From NCBI GenBank assembly GCA_964387025.1, contig CAYLUZ010000011.1:1-64000 (forward strand): a stretch of DNA of 64,000 bases, in the 5' to 3' direction. Source of the DNA: PNON01 sp964387025 (GTDB lineage Bacteria; Chloroflexota; Anaerolineae; Anaerolineales; Anaerolineaceae). The translations under genes and the position numbers were made by a program. The notes beneath the pieces are model-generated. The model was given only the letters and a program-made list of their open reading frames with translations. It was not told the DNA's origin and searched no databases. Every line of letters starts with the position of its first letter. The first letter of the stretch is position 1. Positions 7,657 to 16,828 of this stretch are shown piece by piece.

Positions 7657-10600
7657 TTACTGGAGTAAGTGATGATAAAGATCCTGCGTTTGAGGCGATG
7701 GCGTTGCACATATTTCTCGTTCGAGTACTTCCACACAGGATAAATACTGTCTGACTAAACCTGCCCTATTGCCCATAGCTGCATAAATCCTAAAAGCCAA
7801 TCTATATGAATCTTCTAAAAGATTATCTTCATTAATGGCAAGGTGACAATATTCAAGTGCATTTTCCGTATCCCCTTCATTTAAGAATAATTCCGATAGT
7901 TGAAGGAGTGAAGAAATATAGTTCTGATTCAAATTTTCCCGCAGATTATGCACCCAATTTTCTTCAATCTCTGGTAAATATTTTCCCCCATAATTGTTTA
8001 TTGCCTCTTTTAAGAATGCTCTTTTTTTAGTTGGCTCAGTTTCTCGTGCAGCACAAGCATTATCTCTCAAGAATAATTCCACATCAAATTCATAATCAAT
8101 CTTATAGTTAAACCGGTAGAAATCCTGCTCCAGAATTACGCTATCTTTTCCAACTGCTCTACGTAATCTGTAGACAGTATTTTTAAACCTAAACTTTGCA
8201 TCATCTGGAGACGCATCTGGCCAAAATACCAAGCATATTTCATCTTTTGTCATTCCTTCAGGATGAGCCATAAGCATAAAAAATAGATCCTTTGCTGCTT
8301 GTGTTTGCCAATCTGAGTTAGCAATAATTTGGTTATTAATACTTACTTGCATCTTTCCCAACGATCGAATAAATATTTTCGGTGGTGCAAATGGAATCCC
8401 ACGCGAATTCTCTCGTAAGAATTTTCGTACCTTTGGTAAATTATTAGTAAACTCATCAGTTTTCTCGAATAATCGATTCAATTTTTCCTGTAAATACCCA
8501 ATCTTACAATTTTGAAGATCTGATAAAAATCTTGAACTTACTGCAATTAATCCCGCTGAATGTAAGTCTTCATCGATAATTGAAATCATTTGTAATAGGT
8601 GTTCAATTATTTTTTCTGGTTGATTAGTTTGTATATATGCCAAAGTTAGGTACAAATGGCTCCTGTCGCATTGAACTTTGTGCCCTTCCTTCTTGAAATA
8701 TGCACAGGCGTCCTCTAATAACTGAATGCCATTCGTGATATTTCCATGAATAAGGTCCAGGCCGGCAAATTCCAAGTCGCACAGACTTTTTTCCATTTCT
8801 GATCCAGATGATCCAATTAATGCTCGAGCTTTCTCAATGCATTTATATCCTTCAGTAGCATTTCCAATTTGGCCTAATAATGATGCCTTTTGTACTAGAA
8901 TGTAGACCTGTAAAAAATGTTCCTGCGAATCAGTAGCCAGCTTTAATGCTTTATCGTATCCAATTTGAGCCTGTTCCAGTGCTTGTAACTCCACAAAGAT
9001 GTCTGAAATTCCAGTAAAAATAAAAGCTTCCATTCTTGTATACTTCGTCGCTTGAGCATAATTTAATGCCCGGTCAAAAGAAAGGATTGCATTTTCATAG
9101 TCCCCCATTAATTGGTAAAGTACACCCAGGTTATTTAATAGATTTGCCAGCCAGAATGGGTTTTCTATTTGCTCCCAATATATTAATGCCTTAATATACC
9201 AATCCTTTGATGCAGTATAGTTCCCCAGGTTTTCGTGTACCAGGCCAATCTCCATTTGAATGATAGCTTCATTCTTTTTATCCCCTGCAGACAACATCAC
9301 TTTTTGGGCTTTTTCCAACCAATTTAGTGCTTCTTGTAATTTACCTTTGTGAAGATTACACAATCCAATGCAACGCAGAACATCTCCTTTGATCTTGCGC
9401 AGATTAAGGTTAGACATTATGAGTTTATTGCTCTCATTAGCATCACTAATTGCTGCATCCAGATTACCAACCAGCCGATGGTTATTTGCTCGCATAGCGA
9501 GTGTTCTGGCTAAATACTCATTATTTGAACCGGATCCTAGTGCATCGATCGCTTGATCATACAATGTCATCGCATACACTTTATCTCCAAGGATCATTGC
9601 AATATAACCTTGCAATGCAACAATGAAGGGGTGAGCATTGATAAGCTCCGGTTCTAATGCTTCAATCCATGAAGAGACAAGGGCTATCTTTCCATCAAAC
9701 AGCATTTGCGGACCAGCTATTTCTATAAGGGAAATGAGATCTGTGTCTGCATTTAATTTATTGAGTATTGCATAGGCACGATCCCACTCATTTCTTTGAA
9801 TACAATAAAGGGCTAATTCATGTTCTATCTTTCTGGATTCCACCGGAAAATCCGTGTAAACACGTGTCTGTAAAAATTCCAGGAACAATGGATGATACCG
9901 AATCCAATCACCTTTTTCTCCTACAGGTAATACAAATAAATTTCCCTTTTGAATGCTATTCATCCAATTTTGCCATGGGACTTGGTCAATGAGCAAAGCC
10001 TGACCTAATACTTTTACACATAAATCCGCATTAAATTCTTCCAAAAGAGAAGACCAAAGTAAAAAAGATCGTAATTCCTGGTTTAATGAATCAATTAAAT
10101 GTAAGAAATAACTTTCCAATCCGAAACTTGAAACACGAGATAATCTTGCAAGTGCAATTTGTTCATCTGTATTCACTTGACTAGAAAGAACAATGCCTGT
10201 TATCCAGCCTTCGGTATGTAGCTGGATCTCTTTTGCGTCGATTAATGAGAGCTTATACGACTTGTTTTGCGAATATAGCCGCTGAATTTCTTCTGGTTGA
10301 AATGCCAATTCAGCAAAACTTATGCCCGCTACCTCAGATCTTGCCACCATAAGAGGTAAAACGGGTATTGATAACAATGCCCTGGAAATTATTACCATGT
10401 GGATGTTTTCTTCCACATCCTTTAATAATCGATTTAAAAAGAAACGTATCGAAGTATTTTCATTTACGAGATGATAATCATCCAGAACAAGAATAAAATG
10501 TTCAGTGACGTGCTCATGTAGATCATTGATAAATACGGTAGCTGAAAAATCGATATCAAATTGACCTTGACCTCCATGTAATATTGCTTGTGTGCTTTGT

Positions 10601-10893
10601 CCAAAGTTAGGGAATTTTACCTGAATTGCAGCAGTTAAATAGGAAATAAATCTTTGTGGACTTTGGTCGATTTTGTCGATCGAATACCAACAAACAGGCA
10701 TCGAACAGCTTTCCGCAAAATCGACGAATATTGATGTTTTTCCATATCCAGCCGGAGCAGACACTAACACCAGACGTTTCTCAATAACTTCATTGAGTAG
10801 GTCAGTGAGTCTCGGGCGTGATAATAAATCAGATCGACGGCGAGGAACTGTGACTCTTGATAGTATTATTGTTTGGTCAGTGTCCATATACAT
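7657..10893 (-). CDS. MalT-like STAND ATPase with TPR repeats and C-terminal OmpR-type/BTAD (SARP) DNA-binding domain
   Basis: 1078-aa regulator. The N-terminal NTPase has Walker A APAGYGKTS (about 46-54) and Walker B FILVLDDYH (about 133-141) as in MalT and other STAND proteins. Residues ~400-800 are tetratricopeptide repeats (for example NLGVLYQLMGDYENAILSF). The C-terminus (~835-1078) has a winged helix (AAKDLFFMLMAHPEGMTKDE, FKNTVYRLRRAVG) and a bacterial transcriptional activation domain. STAND regulators are switched by a ligand bound at the repeats. It stands directly upstream of the peptide operon on the same strand. A TTG one codon earlier is an alternative start. Peptide sensing by the TPR region is inference. 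Confidence 0.85.
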   Translation of the reverse strand: MYMDTDQTIILSRVTVPRRRSDLLSRPRLTDLLNEVIEKRLVLVSAPAGYGKTSIFVDFAESCSMPVCWYSIDKIDQSPQRFISYLTAAIQVKFPNFGQSTQAILHGGQGQFDIDFSATVFINDLHEHVTEHFILVLDDYHLVNENTSIRFFLNRLLKDVEENIHMVIISRALLSIPVLPLMVARSEVAGISFAELAFQPEEIQRLYSQNKSYKLSLIDAKEIQLHTEGWITGIVLSSQVNTDEQIALARLSRVSSFGLESYFLHLIDSLNQELRSFLLWSSLLEEFNADLCVKVLGQALLIDQVPWQNWMNSIQKGNLFVLPVGEKGDWIRYHPLFLEFLQTRVYTDFPVESRKIEHELALYCIQRNEWDRAYAILNKLNADTDLISLIEIAGPQMLFDGKIALVSSWIEALEPELINAHPFIVALQGYIAMILGDKVYAMTLYDQAIDALGSGSNNEYLARTLAMRANNHRLVGNLDAAISDANESNKLIMSNLNLRKIKGDVLRCIGLCNLHKGKLQEALNWLEKAQKVMLSAGDKKNEAIIQMEIGLVHENLGNYTASKDWYIKALIYWEQIENPFWLANLLNNLGVLYQLMGDYENAILSFDRALNYAQATKYTRMEAFIFTGISDIFVELQALEQAQIGYDKALKLATDSQEHFLQVYILVQKASLLGQIGNATEGYKCIEKARALIGSSGSEMEKSLCDLEFAGLDLIHGNITNGIQLLEDACAYFKKEGHKVQCDRSHLYLTLAYIQTNQPEKIIEHLLQMISIIDEDLHSAGLIAVSSRFLSDLQNCKIGYLQEKLNRLFEKTDEFTNNLPKVRKFLRENSRGIPFAPPKIFIRSLGKMQVSINNQIIANSDWQTQAAKDLFFMLMAHPEGMTKDEICLVFWPDASPDDAKFRFKNTVYRLRRAVGKDSVILEQDFYRFNYKIDYEFDVELFLRDNACAARETEPTKKRAFLKEAINNYGGKYLPEIEENWVHNLRENLNQNYISSLLQLSELFLNEGDTENALEYCHLAINEDNLLEDSYRLAFRIYAAMGNRAGLVRQYLSCVEVLEREICATPSPQTQDLYHHLLQ

Positions 10894-11035
10894 CAAAATT
10901 ATCCGCTATTATTATAACGGAAGGAAATTGATCCATTCACCAAATATTATATATTATATATAGGTTGTTGGATTTTTTATATCCATTCACTATAATAACC
11001 TCATATTTCGTTTAATCCATGATGAAAGGATAAGT

Positions 11036-12067
11036 ATGTTAAACATGAGCACTGTTGATAATAAACAACATAAAGTTAAAACTGCAATTATTGGTTGTGG
11101 GCTTATGGCACGGGAACACCTTAATAAAATGTTTTTGCAACAAGACACAACCGAAATTAGCGTTTTATGTGAACCCTCGCTTGATGCTTACGCGGAAACC
11201 TGTAATGTTTTTAAAGCTGCCGGACTTAATCCTCCACCTAATGAGCCAAACCTTGATAGACTTTTATCTACTTATGGTCAATCTCTTGAGGCAGCATTCA
11301 TTATTACTCCTCACGCCATGCACTATAGCCAAACAAAAAAATGCCTGGACGCAGGATTGGATGTTCTCCTGGAAAAGCCAATGGTGATGAATGCCGTTGA
11401 AGCGGAAGAATTGGTGAAAACCCGTAATAATACTGGTAAACTTTTAGTTGTCGCATTTCAAGGAAGCTTATCTCCTCAAATACGTAAGGCAGTCGAAATT
11501 CTTAAAGATGGATCAATGGGAAAAATGTTGAATATCATTGGTTGGACTTGGCAGAATTGGAAGAGTGAAAAACAAGGTACCTGGAGGATGGATCCAAAAT
11601 TAGCTGGAGGTGGATTCTTCTTTGATACTGGTGCACATTTGTTAAATACAGTTGCTGATCTTGGCTTGGAAGACTACGAAGAAGTATGTGCATGGTTGGA
11701 TAATCGGGAAACGCAGGTAGATATAGTTGGTGTTGCTATGGGAAAATTGAAATCAGGTACGATGGTTTCCCTAACTGCCTGTGGAGATGCAAAAGAAAAT
11801 TGCCTTTCAGATATTAGGATTTATTGTACAAATGGAATTATTAGGACAGGAATGTGGGGAGAACGCCTGGAAATGCAAAAAGGATTTGATGATTTTTACC
11901 CGGTACAAGTACCCTTATCCCTTGGTGTTTGGCAACAATTCCTACAAGTTCGTACAGGACAGATGGCTAATCCTTCACCACCAGAAATTGGCCTTAGAAT
12001 GGCCAAACTATGGGATGCTATCAAAGAATCCTCTCTTCATGGTGGAAAACCAATAAGAATTCACTAA
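11036..12067 (+). CDS. Gfo/Idh/MocA family oxidoreductase
   Basis: 343 aa. The Rossmann motif GCGLMA follows the start, the EKP motif (LLEKPMVMN) is near residue 115, and GGGFFFDTGAHLLNT carries the expected Asp...His pair. GAAAGGATAAGT precedes the ATG. It is co-directional with the ThuA gene 22 bases on; Gfo/Idh/MocA-ThuA pairs are common in sugar 3-keto pathways. The substrate is unknown, and the sequence is clearly apart from the two iolG copies. Confidence 0.8.
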   Translation: MLNMSTVDNKQHKVKTAIIGCGLMAREHLNKMFLQQDTTEISVLCEPSLDAYAETCNVFKAAGLNPPPNEPNLDRLLSTYGQSLEAAFIITPHAMHYSQTKKCLDAGLDVLLEKPMVMNAVEAEELVKTRNNTGKLLVVAFQGSLSPQIRKAVEILKDGSMGKMLNIIGWTWQNWKSEKQGTWRMDPKLAGGGFFFDTGAHLLNTVADLGLEDYEEVCAWLDNRETQVDIVGVAMGKLKSGTMVSLTACGDAKENCLSDIRIYCTNGIIRTGMWGERLEMQKGFDDFYPVQVPLSLGVWQQFLQVRTGQMANPSPPEIGLRMAKLWDAIKESSLHGGKPIRIH

Positions 12068-12089
12068 TACCTGAATATTGGAGATAAAT

Positions 12090-12827
12090 ATGGAACGCAT
12101 AAATGTTACAGTGTGGAACGAGGGAATTCATGAGAAACTGCATGAGGAAGTGAAAAATATTTACCCTGATGGTATGCACTCGGTTTTGTGCGACTTCTTA
12201 ACGAATCAGGGATTCAACGTGCGAACAGCGACACTGGATGAGCCTGAAAATGGTTTGCCTGAATCGGTATTGGAAACCACCGATGTCCTGACCTGGTGGG
12301 GACATATGGCCCATGATCAAGTGAGCGATGAGATTGTGGAACGTATTCGTTGGCGTGTGTTGCATGGAATGGGATTAATTGTCCTTCATTCAGGGCATCA
12401 TTCAAAAATATTTAAAAGGCTCATGGGTACTACCTGCAGTTTAAGGTGGCGTGAAGCAGATGAAAGAGTAAGGGTTTGGTTGGTTAACCCTTCCCATCCA
12501 ATTGCCTCCGGGCTACCTGAATACTTCGAGATTCCCAATGATGAGATGTATGGAGAGCACTTCGATATTCCAGCTCCAGACGACCTGGTATTTATAAATT
12601 GGTACCAGGGTGGTGAAGTGTTTCGGAGTGGATGTTGCTATCACCGGGGTAATGGGAAAATATTTTATTTTAGTCCCGGGCATGAAACCTTTCCTGTTTA
12701 TCACCAGAAAGAAATTCAACGCGTGATCACGAATGCGGTACGATGGGCAGCACCAGTTTCCAGTCCCCCATTTGTGTACAGTGAATCAATAACACTCCAT
12801 ATAGAGAAACCATTGGAAAAACTGTAA
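12090..12827 (+). CDS. ThuA-like (trehalose utilisation) protein
   Basis: 245 aa of class-I glutamine amidotransferase-like fold, matching ThuA: VTVWNEGIHEK at the N-terminus, DVLTWWGHMAHDQV, GLIVLHSGHHSK and the late GNGKIFYFSPGHE. ThuA proteins act with Gfo/Idh/MocA dehydrogenases on 3-keto sugars; the exact reaction is not established. The frame opens at TTG 12078, but GGAGATAA sits just before the ATG at 12090, which is taken as the start. A hairpin follows at 12883. Confidence 0.8.
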   Translation: MERINVTVWNEGIHEKLHEEVKNIYPDGMHSVLCDFLTNQGFNVRTATLDEPENGLPESVLETTDVLTWWGHMAHDQVSDEIVERIRWRVLHGMGLIVLHSGHHSKIFKRLMGTTCSLRWREADERVRVWLVNPSHPIASGLPEYFEIPNDEMYGEHFDIPAPDDLVFINWYQGGEVFRSGCCYHRGNGKIFYFSPGHETFPVYHQKEIQRVITNAVRWAAPVSSPPFVYSESITLHIEKPLEKL

Positions 12828-12882
12828 TGCTGAATGCTGGTCGGAAATAAGGAATGGATGTAAAACCACCTCATTACCATGA

Positions 12883-12913
12883 AGATCCAACCATTTGGCT
12901 GGATCTGTTGTTT
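12883..12913 (+). terminator. Hairpin terminator after ThuA gene
   Basis: AGATCCAACC (12883-12892) pairs with GGCTGGATCT (12897-12906) apart from one mismatch, with loop ATTT, followed by GTTGTTT. It lies 55 bases past the ThuA stop. Confidence 0.6.
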
Positions 12914-13091
12914 CAAATAGTAATGTAAGTGTGTTCTCGATATGTTTTCAAATTTTCAATAAAATAATATATGATATTTCTATTACTATTTTACTTTTAC
13001 GAGCATATCACTAAGGAAATTCCCAATCCAGAACATATAGATCATTAGATATCAATCCACTTTTATTCATTTTTCTAGACTCAATTCCCTA

Positions 13092-13121
13092 TTGACATGC
13101 AATAATATATTTCTATATAAT
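13092..13121 (+). promoter_or_regulatory. Sigma-70 type promoter of gntR-ABC operon
   Basis: Consensus TTGACA (13092-13097) and TATAAT (13116-13121), 18 bases apart, with the 16-bp GntR-type site two bases after the -10. The placement predicts autorepression. Confidence 0.8.
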
Positions 13122-13123
13122 GT

Positions 13124-13139
13124 AGTTGTAATGACGTCT
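13124..13139 (+). promoter_or_regulatory. Predicted GntR operator, site 1
   Basis: AGTTGTAATGACGTCT. Identical over all 16 bases to site 2 (20408-20423) and 15/16 identical to site 3 (39029-39044 on the minus strand). All three directly follow a -10 box. TGACGTC is the palindromic core. Confidence 0.75.
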
Positions 13140-13176
13140 AACGATGTAACAACAATATTTTTCCGAAAGAAAATAA

Positions 13177-13932
13177 ATGATAAAACCAGTTCGCATTAGT
13201 AGCAAGACGCTAACAGAAGTGGCTGAACAAGAATTACGCAAAGCGATCATAGGTGGCGAGTACCCTCCTGGCGCGCAATTGCCAAGTGAAGCTGAGCTGA
13301 TAGACATGCTCGGGGTTTCCCGGACTACGGTTCGGGAGGCTCTCAGAAGCCTGGAGGAAAGTGGAATTGTATTGCGCCGGCATGGTATTGGTACTTTCGT
13401 TTTAGAAAGGCCGATTATTAACAATTTCGGGATGAATTATGGCATTACCGAAATGATTCAAATGGCGAATATGACTCCCGGAACTCGGGATATGAATATT
13501 TCCGACCAAAAAGCTAATGCTGAGGTTGCCAATCAATTAGGCATCGAGATTGGTACAGAGGTAAAGTGTGTTGAGCGGGTTAGGACAGCAAACAATAAGC
13601 CTGTTGTATATTCAGTGGATTATTTACCTTTGTCGGTCTTTGAAGTAAAAAACATTTTGCCAGAAATGTTAACTAGTTCATCATTATATGAACTCCTTCA
13701 ATTGGAATTTAATATAAATATTGAATATGGAGTAGCCAGGATCTCCCCTATCCTTGCATCCAAGAAGGTAGCAGATAAACTAAATCAACAAAAGGATGCG
13801 ATTTTGCTTTTTATCTCTCAAACAGACTATATGTCCAATGATAAACCTGTTTTATATACACACGAATACAATATTCCCAATGCTTTTAAATATCAATTTT
13901 TGCGTAGAAGACCCTCTAAAATTCAACTGTAG
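13177..13932 (+). CDS. GntR family transcriptional regulator, HutC/UTRA subfamily
   Basis: 251 aa. The N-terminal winged helix shows the GntR signature PPGAQLPSEAELIDML and VSRTTVREALRSLEESG (residues ~30-66), then GIGTFV. The C-terminal half (VKCVERVRTANNKPVVYSVDYLP ... DKPVLYTHEYNIP) is a UTRA ligand domain as in HutC and PhnF. The first gene of the importer operon, 12 bases before the ATPase gene. Its own promoter and two GDPD promoters carry the same site, so the inducer is probably a metabolite of the imported phosphodiester. Repressor role inferred from operator position. Confidence 0.88.
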   Translation: MIKPVRISSKTLTEVAEQELRKAIIGGEYPPGAQLPSEAELIDMLGVSRTTVREALRSLEESGIVLRRHGIGTFVLERPIINNFGMNYGITEMIQMANMTPGTRDMNISDQKANAEVANQLGIEIGTEVKCVERVRTANNKPVVYSVDYLPLSVFEVKNILPEMLTSSSLYELLQLEFNINIEYGVARISPILASKKVADKLNQQKDAILLFISQTDYMSNDKPVLYTHEYNIPNAFKYQFLRRRPSKIQL

Positions 13933-13944
13933 AAAGCGGGAACA

Positions 13945-14994
13945 ATGTCAGTATTACGAATTGTCAATTTAGTCAAAAAATTTGGAAAAAATATTGTTGT
14001 CGATAACTTGAACTTGGAAGTACACGACGGTGAGTTCGTTACGTTACTCGGTCCATCGGGTTGTGGAAAAACTACTACTTTAAGAGCATTAGCCGGATTA
14101 GTTGAAATTGATAGTGGAGAAATATATTTTGATGATCAATTGATGAATGATGTCCCAGCCAATAAAAGGTCTGCATCAATGGTTTTTCAGACGTACGCCT
14201 TGTTTCCCCACATGACTGTTAAAGATAACGTAGCTTTTGGCTTAAAGATGCAAAAAATTGATAAGAAGGAGCGGGATGAAAGAGCTCTTGCTTCGATTGA
14301 ATTAATGGGTCTTCAAGATCTTGCAGATCGTAAACCTGGTCAACTTTCCGGTGGGCAGCAGCAACGTGTTGCTGTTGCCAGAGCTATTGTCACTCAACCA
14401 AAATTTCTTCTCTTTGACGAACCTTTGTCAAATTTAGACCTTAAACTCCGAGAAAGGTTAAGGGTTGAAATTCGTGAACTTCAAAAACGATTAAATATTA
14501 CATCTGTTTATGTGACTCATGATCAAGCCGAAGCATTAGTTATTTCGGACAGGATTGCTGTTATGGATAAAGGTCGAATAGTTCAACTGGATGATCCTGC
14601 TACCATTTATAACCGTCCGTCAAGTGCATTTACAGCTGAATTTATTGGTCAGGCGAATATTTTACACGCGAAGATCCAATCAAAAGATGCAAATTCTGTA
14701 TATATTGACTCACCAATAGGTCTACTAAAAACAAATGAGTTACCGGGCTTTTCTGGTTTGAACGTTCTGGTTTGTTGGCGGCCGGAGGACATGGTTGTCT
14801 ATACCGATGGCATGTCAAACCGGATAGTGGGTAAAGTGCTGAGAAGCATATTTATGGGCAACTTGACTGATGTATTTGTAGAGATTAATAGTACAGTCTT
14901 TAGGGTTCAGATGGCAGGATTAACGGATTGGAAAACAGGTGATGAAATAATTCTTGGCTTGGCTAGCGATAAAGTCAGGTTGATTGAGGCATAG
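13945..14994 (+). CDS. ABC importer ATP-binding subunit, PotA/MalK-like with TOBE domain
   Basis: 349 aa. Walker A GPSGCGKT at 36-43, Q-loop in VFQTYALFPHM, signature LSGGQQQRV, Walker B FLLFDEPLSNLD and H-loop VYVTHDQ are all present, with a C-terminal TOBE region (from ~235). This layout is that of importers for polyamines, iron, phosphonates, glycerol-3-phosphate and maltose. Stop and next start are two bases apart, so the operon is tight. Substrate not readable; the shared operator with GDPD genes favours a glycerophosphodiester or phosphonate-like compound. Confidence 0.88.
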   Translation: MSVLRIVNLVKKFGKNIVVDNLNLEVHDGEFVTLLGPSGCGKTTTLRALAGLVEIDSGEIYFDDQLMNDVPANKRSASMVFQTYALFPHMTVKDNVAFGLKMQKIDKKERDERALASIELMGLQDLADRKPGQLSGGQQQRVAVARAIVTQPKFLLFDEPLSNLDLKLRERLRVEIRELQKRLNITSVYVTHDQAEALVISDRIAVMDKGRIVQLDDPATIYNRPSSAFTAEFIGQANILHAKIQSKDANSVYIDSPIGLLKTNELPGFSGLNVLVCWRPEDMVVYTDGMSNRIVGKVLRSIFMGNLTDVFVEINSTVFRVQMAGLTDWKTGDEIILGLASDKVRLIEA

Positions 14995-14996
14995 AA

Positions 14997-15842
14997 ATGA
15001 CAAAGAAGAATCATTCATTTCTTATTTTTCTATTATTAATGCCAGGTGTAGGATTTATTGCTGTAATGCTGGCTGCTTCATTTTTAATGGTTATTTTACA
15101 AAGTTTGGGTTTATTTAATTTTACTGGGCAAAGCGTATTTGGTTTTCAAAAATGGATCGAAGCCATGAACCGGCAGAACCTGGATTCTTTTATCTATACT
15201 TCAAAAATAGCTTTTTTCAGTTCTTTTGTTTCATTGATAATTGCATATCCATTAGCCCTTCAATTACGTCGGAATTTTTTCGCCAAGAAATATATTAATC
15301 TAGTAATTCGCCTGCCACTTTTCGTGCCTGCCCTGGTAGCTGCCTTTTTAATCCTGAATGCGTTTTCTTATCAGGGAATTGTCAACGAGTTCCTAATGTT
15401 CCTGGGCTTAATAAAAGAACCATTGCGTATGACCCATGACGATTGGGGGGTAGGTGTTGTTGTAATTCAGGTTTGGAAAAATCTACCTTTTCAGGCACTA
15501 ATCTTATCTTCTGCTCTCGCAAGCGTTCAGGACGATATAGAAAGCGCAGCGAAAAATCTAGGTGCGGGAGCTTTCGCAATTTTTCGGGACATCCTTTTTC
15601 CTCTTTCCATTTCTGGCGCATTAACAGCTTTTGTGTTCGTTTTCATCGGCGTTTTTGGCGATTATGCGATCAATCAAACCTCCGGACCCAAATACCCACC
15701 TTCCCTAGCCATGAGAATGTACAACAATGCACAGCTTTTGAGTGATTGGGGTGCAGCTGCATGTATTGCTGTATTGATAATGGTCGGTTCATTAATATAT
15801 GCATGGGTGTTCTCCCGTGTAGCTAAGATTGTTTCAGGATAA
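14997..15842 (+). CDS. ABC importer permease 1 (PotB-like)
   Basis: 281 aa with six membrane segments and the EAA loop (IESAAKNLGAGAFAIFRDILFPLS, seen here at about 181-204) that contacts the ATPase. Co-translated between the ATPase and the second permease genes; the next start lies five bases after its stop. Confidence 0.85.
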   Translation: MTKKNHSFLIFLLLMPGVGFIAVMLAASFLMVILQSLGLFNFTGQSVFGFQKWIEAMNRQNLDSFIYTSKIAFFSSFVSLIIAYPLALQLRRNFFAKKYINLVIRLPLFVPALVAAFLILNAFSYQGIVNEFLMFLGLIKEPLRMTHDDWGVGVVVIQVWKNLPFQALILSSALASVQDDIESAAKNLGAGAFAIFRDILFPLSISGALTAFVFVFIGVFGDYAINQTSGPKYPPSLAMRMYNNAQLLSDWGAAACIAVLIMVGSLIYAWVFSRVAKIVSG

Positions 15843-15846
15843 AAAC

Positions 15847-16725
15847 ATGACATCTATAGAAGCTTCAACTCCTCGGAAAAAATTATCAATAATCATGCTT
15901 GTCGGGAAATTCATTAAGAAATTCGGCATTCCCGTCACCCTTTTGATTGTAAGTATCATCCTTGTCGGTGTTCCATTATTAATGGCTGTCCTTTGGTCTC
16001 TGGTGAATCCGGATTATCCCTGGTCTTATCCAGCTGTTTTTCCAACACATTTATCCCTCTTTCAGTGGAACAATGTATTTAAATTCTCAGATATTGTCAA
16101 AGCTATGATTACCAGTTATTCGTTAGCCCCCGTAGTTACACTTCTTTCCTTCATATTAGCTCTACCAACAGCTTATGTAATTGGCACGTATAATTTTCCT
16201 GGTAAAGAATTTACACGAATTATTATCCTGCTTCCAATAATTCTACCGGGAATGGTGGTAGCCTTATTCTTGAGTCGTGTTTTTGGTTTCATTGGTTTAT
16301 CCCAAACCTATTTTGGTCTTGTTCTTGGACATACATTAATGACCATTCCATTTATGCTGAGATTGCTCTCAACTAGCTTTGAAGCAATTCCAAAAGACGT
16401 TCCTGATGCAGCAGCAAATTTAGGAGCAAATACTTATTGGAAATTTAGAGATGTTTATATCCCCATGATATTACCGGGAATATTCGCTGGAGCAATTTTC
16501 ACCTTTATTAATAGCCTTGAAGAATTTGCACTTACTTTTGTCATTGGCACACCTACATTTACTACTATACCGATTGTTCTATTCTCATATCTTGGTTATA
16601 AGTTCGTCCGTACAAATGCGGCAGTTATTGCAATTATATTACTCGTTCCAAATGCAACCCTACTGTTCATTGCCGACCGATTCTTAAAAACAGATTTCTT
16701 ATCAACAGCTTATGGAAAGTTATAG
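15847..16725 (+). CDS. ABC importer permease 2 (PotC-like)
   Basis: 292 aa with six membrane segments and an EAA loop (PDAAANLGANTYWKFRDVYIP). The frame opens at a TTG inside permease 1; the ATG at 15847 with CAGGAT upstream is chosen instead. It pairs with permease 1 as a heterodimeric channel. A strong GAGGAGGTGAT sequence right after its stop is not followed by a usual start codon at the right distance and is left unassigned. Confidence 0.85.
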   Translation: MTSIEASTPRKKLSIIMLVGKFIKKFGIPVTLLIVSIILVGVPLLMAVLWSLVNPDYPWSYPAVFPTHLSLFQWNNVFKFSDIVKAMITSYSLAPVVTLLSFILALPTAYVIGTYNFPGKEFTRIIILLPIILPGMVVALFLSRVFGFIGLSQTYFGLVLGHTLMTIPFMLRLLSTSFEAIPKDVPDAAANLGANTYWKFRDVYIPMILPGIFAGAIFTFINSLEEFALTFVIGTPTFTTIPIVLFSYLGYKFVRTNAAVIAIILLVPNATLLFIADRFLKTDFLSTAYGKL

Positions 16726-16828
16726 AGAGGAGGTGATTTCGAAAGGAAAATTTTACTTATACTGGGAACCAAAACTCGAACTACACCCAGCCATAAATCA
16801 AATTCTATTACTTATAAGGAGAAGAAAC

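Noticed and set aside
16732..16828. Strong GAGGAGGTGAT ribosome-like sequence after permease 2 suggesting an extra small gene
   Set aside because: No ATG, GTG or TTG at proper distance; the frame that follows is merely the upstream extension of the binding-protein ORF.
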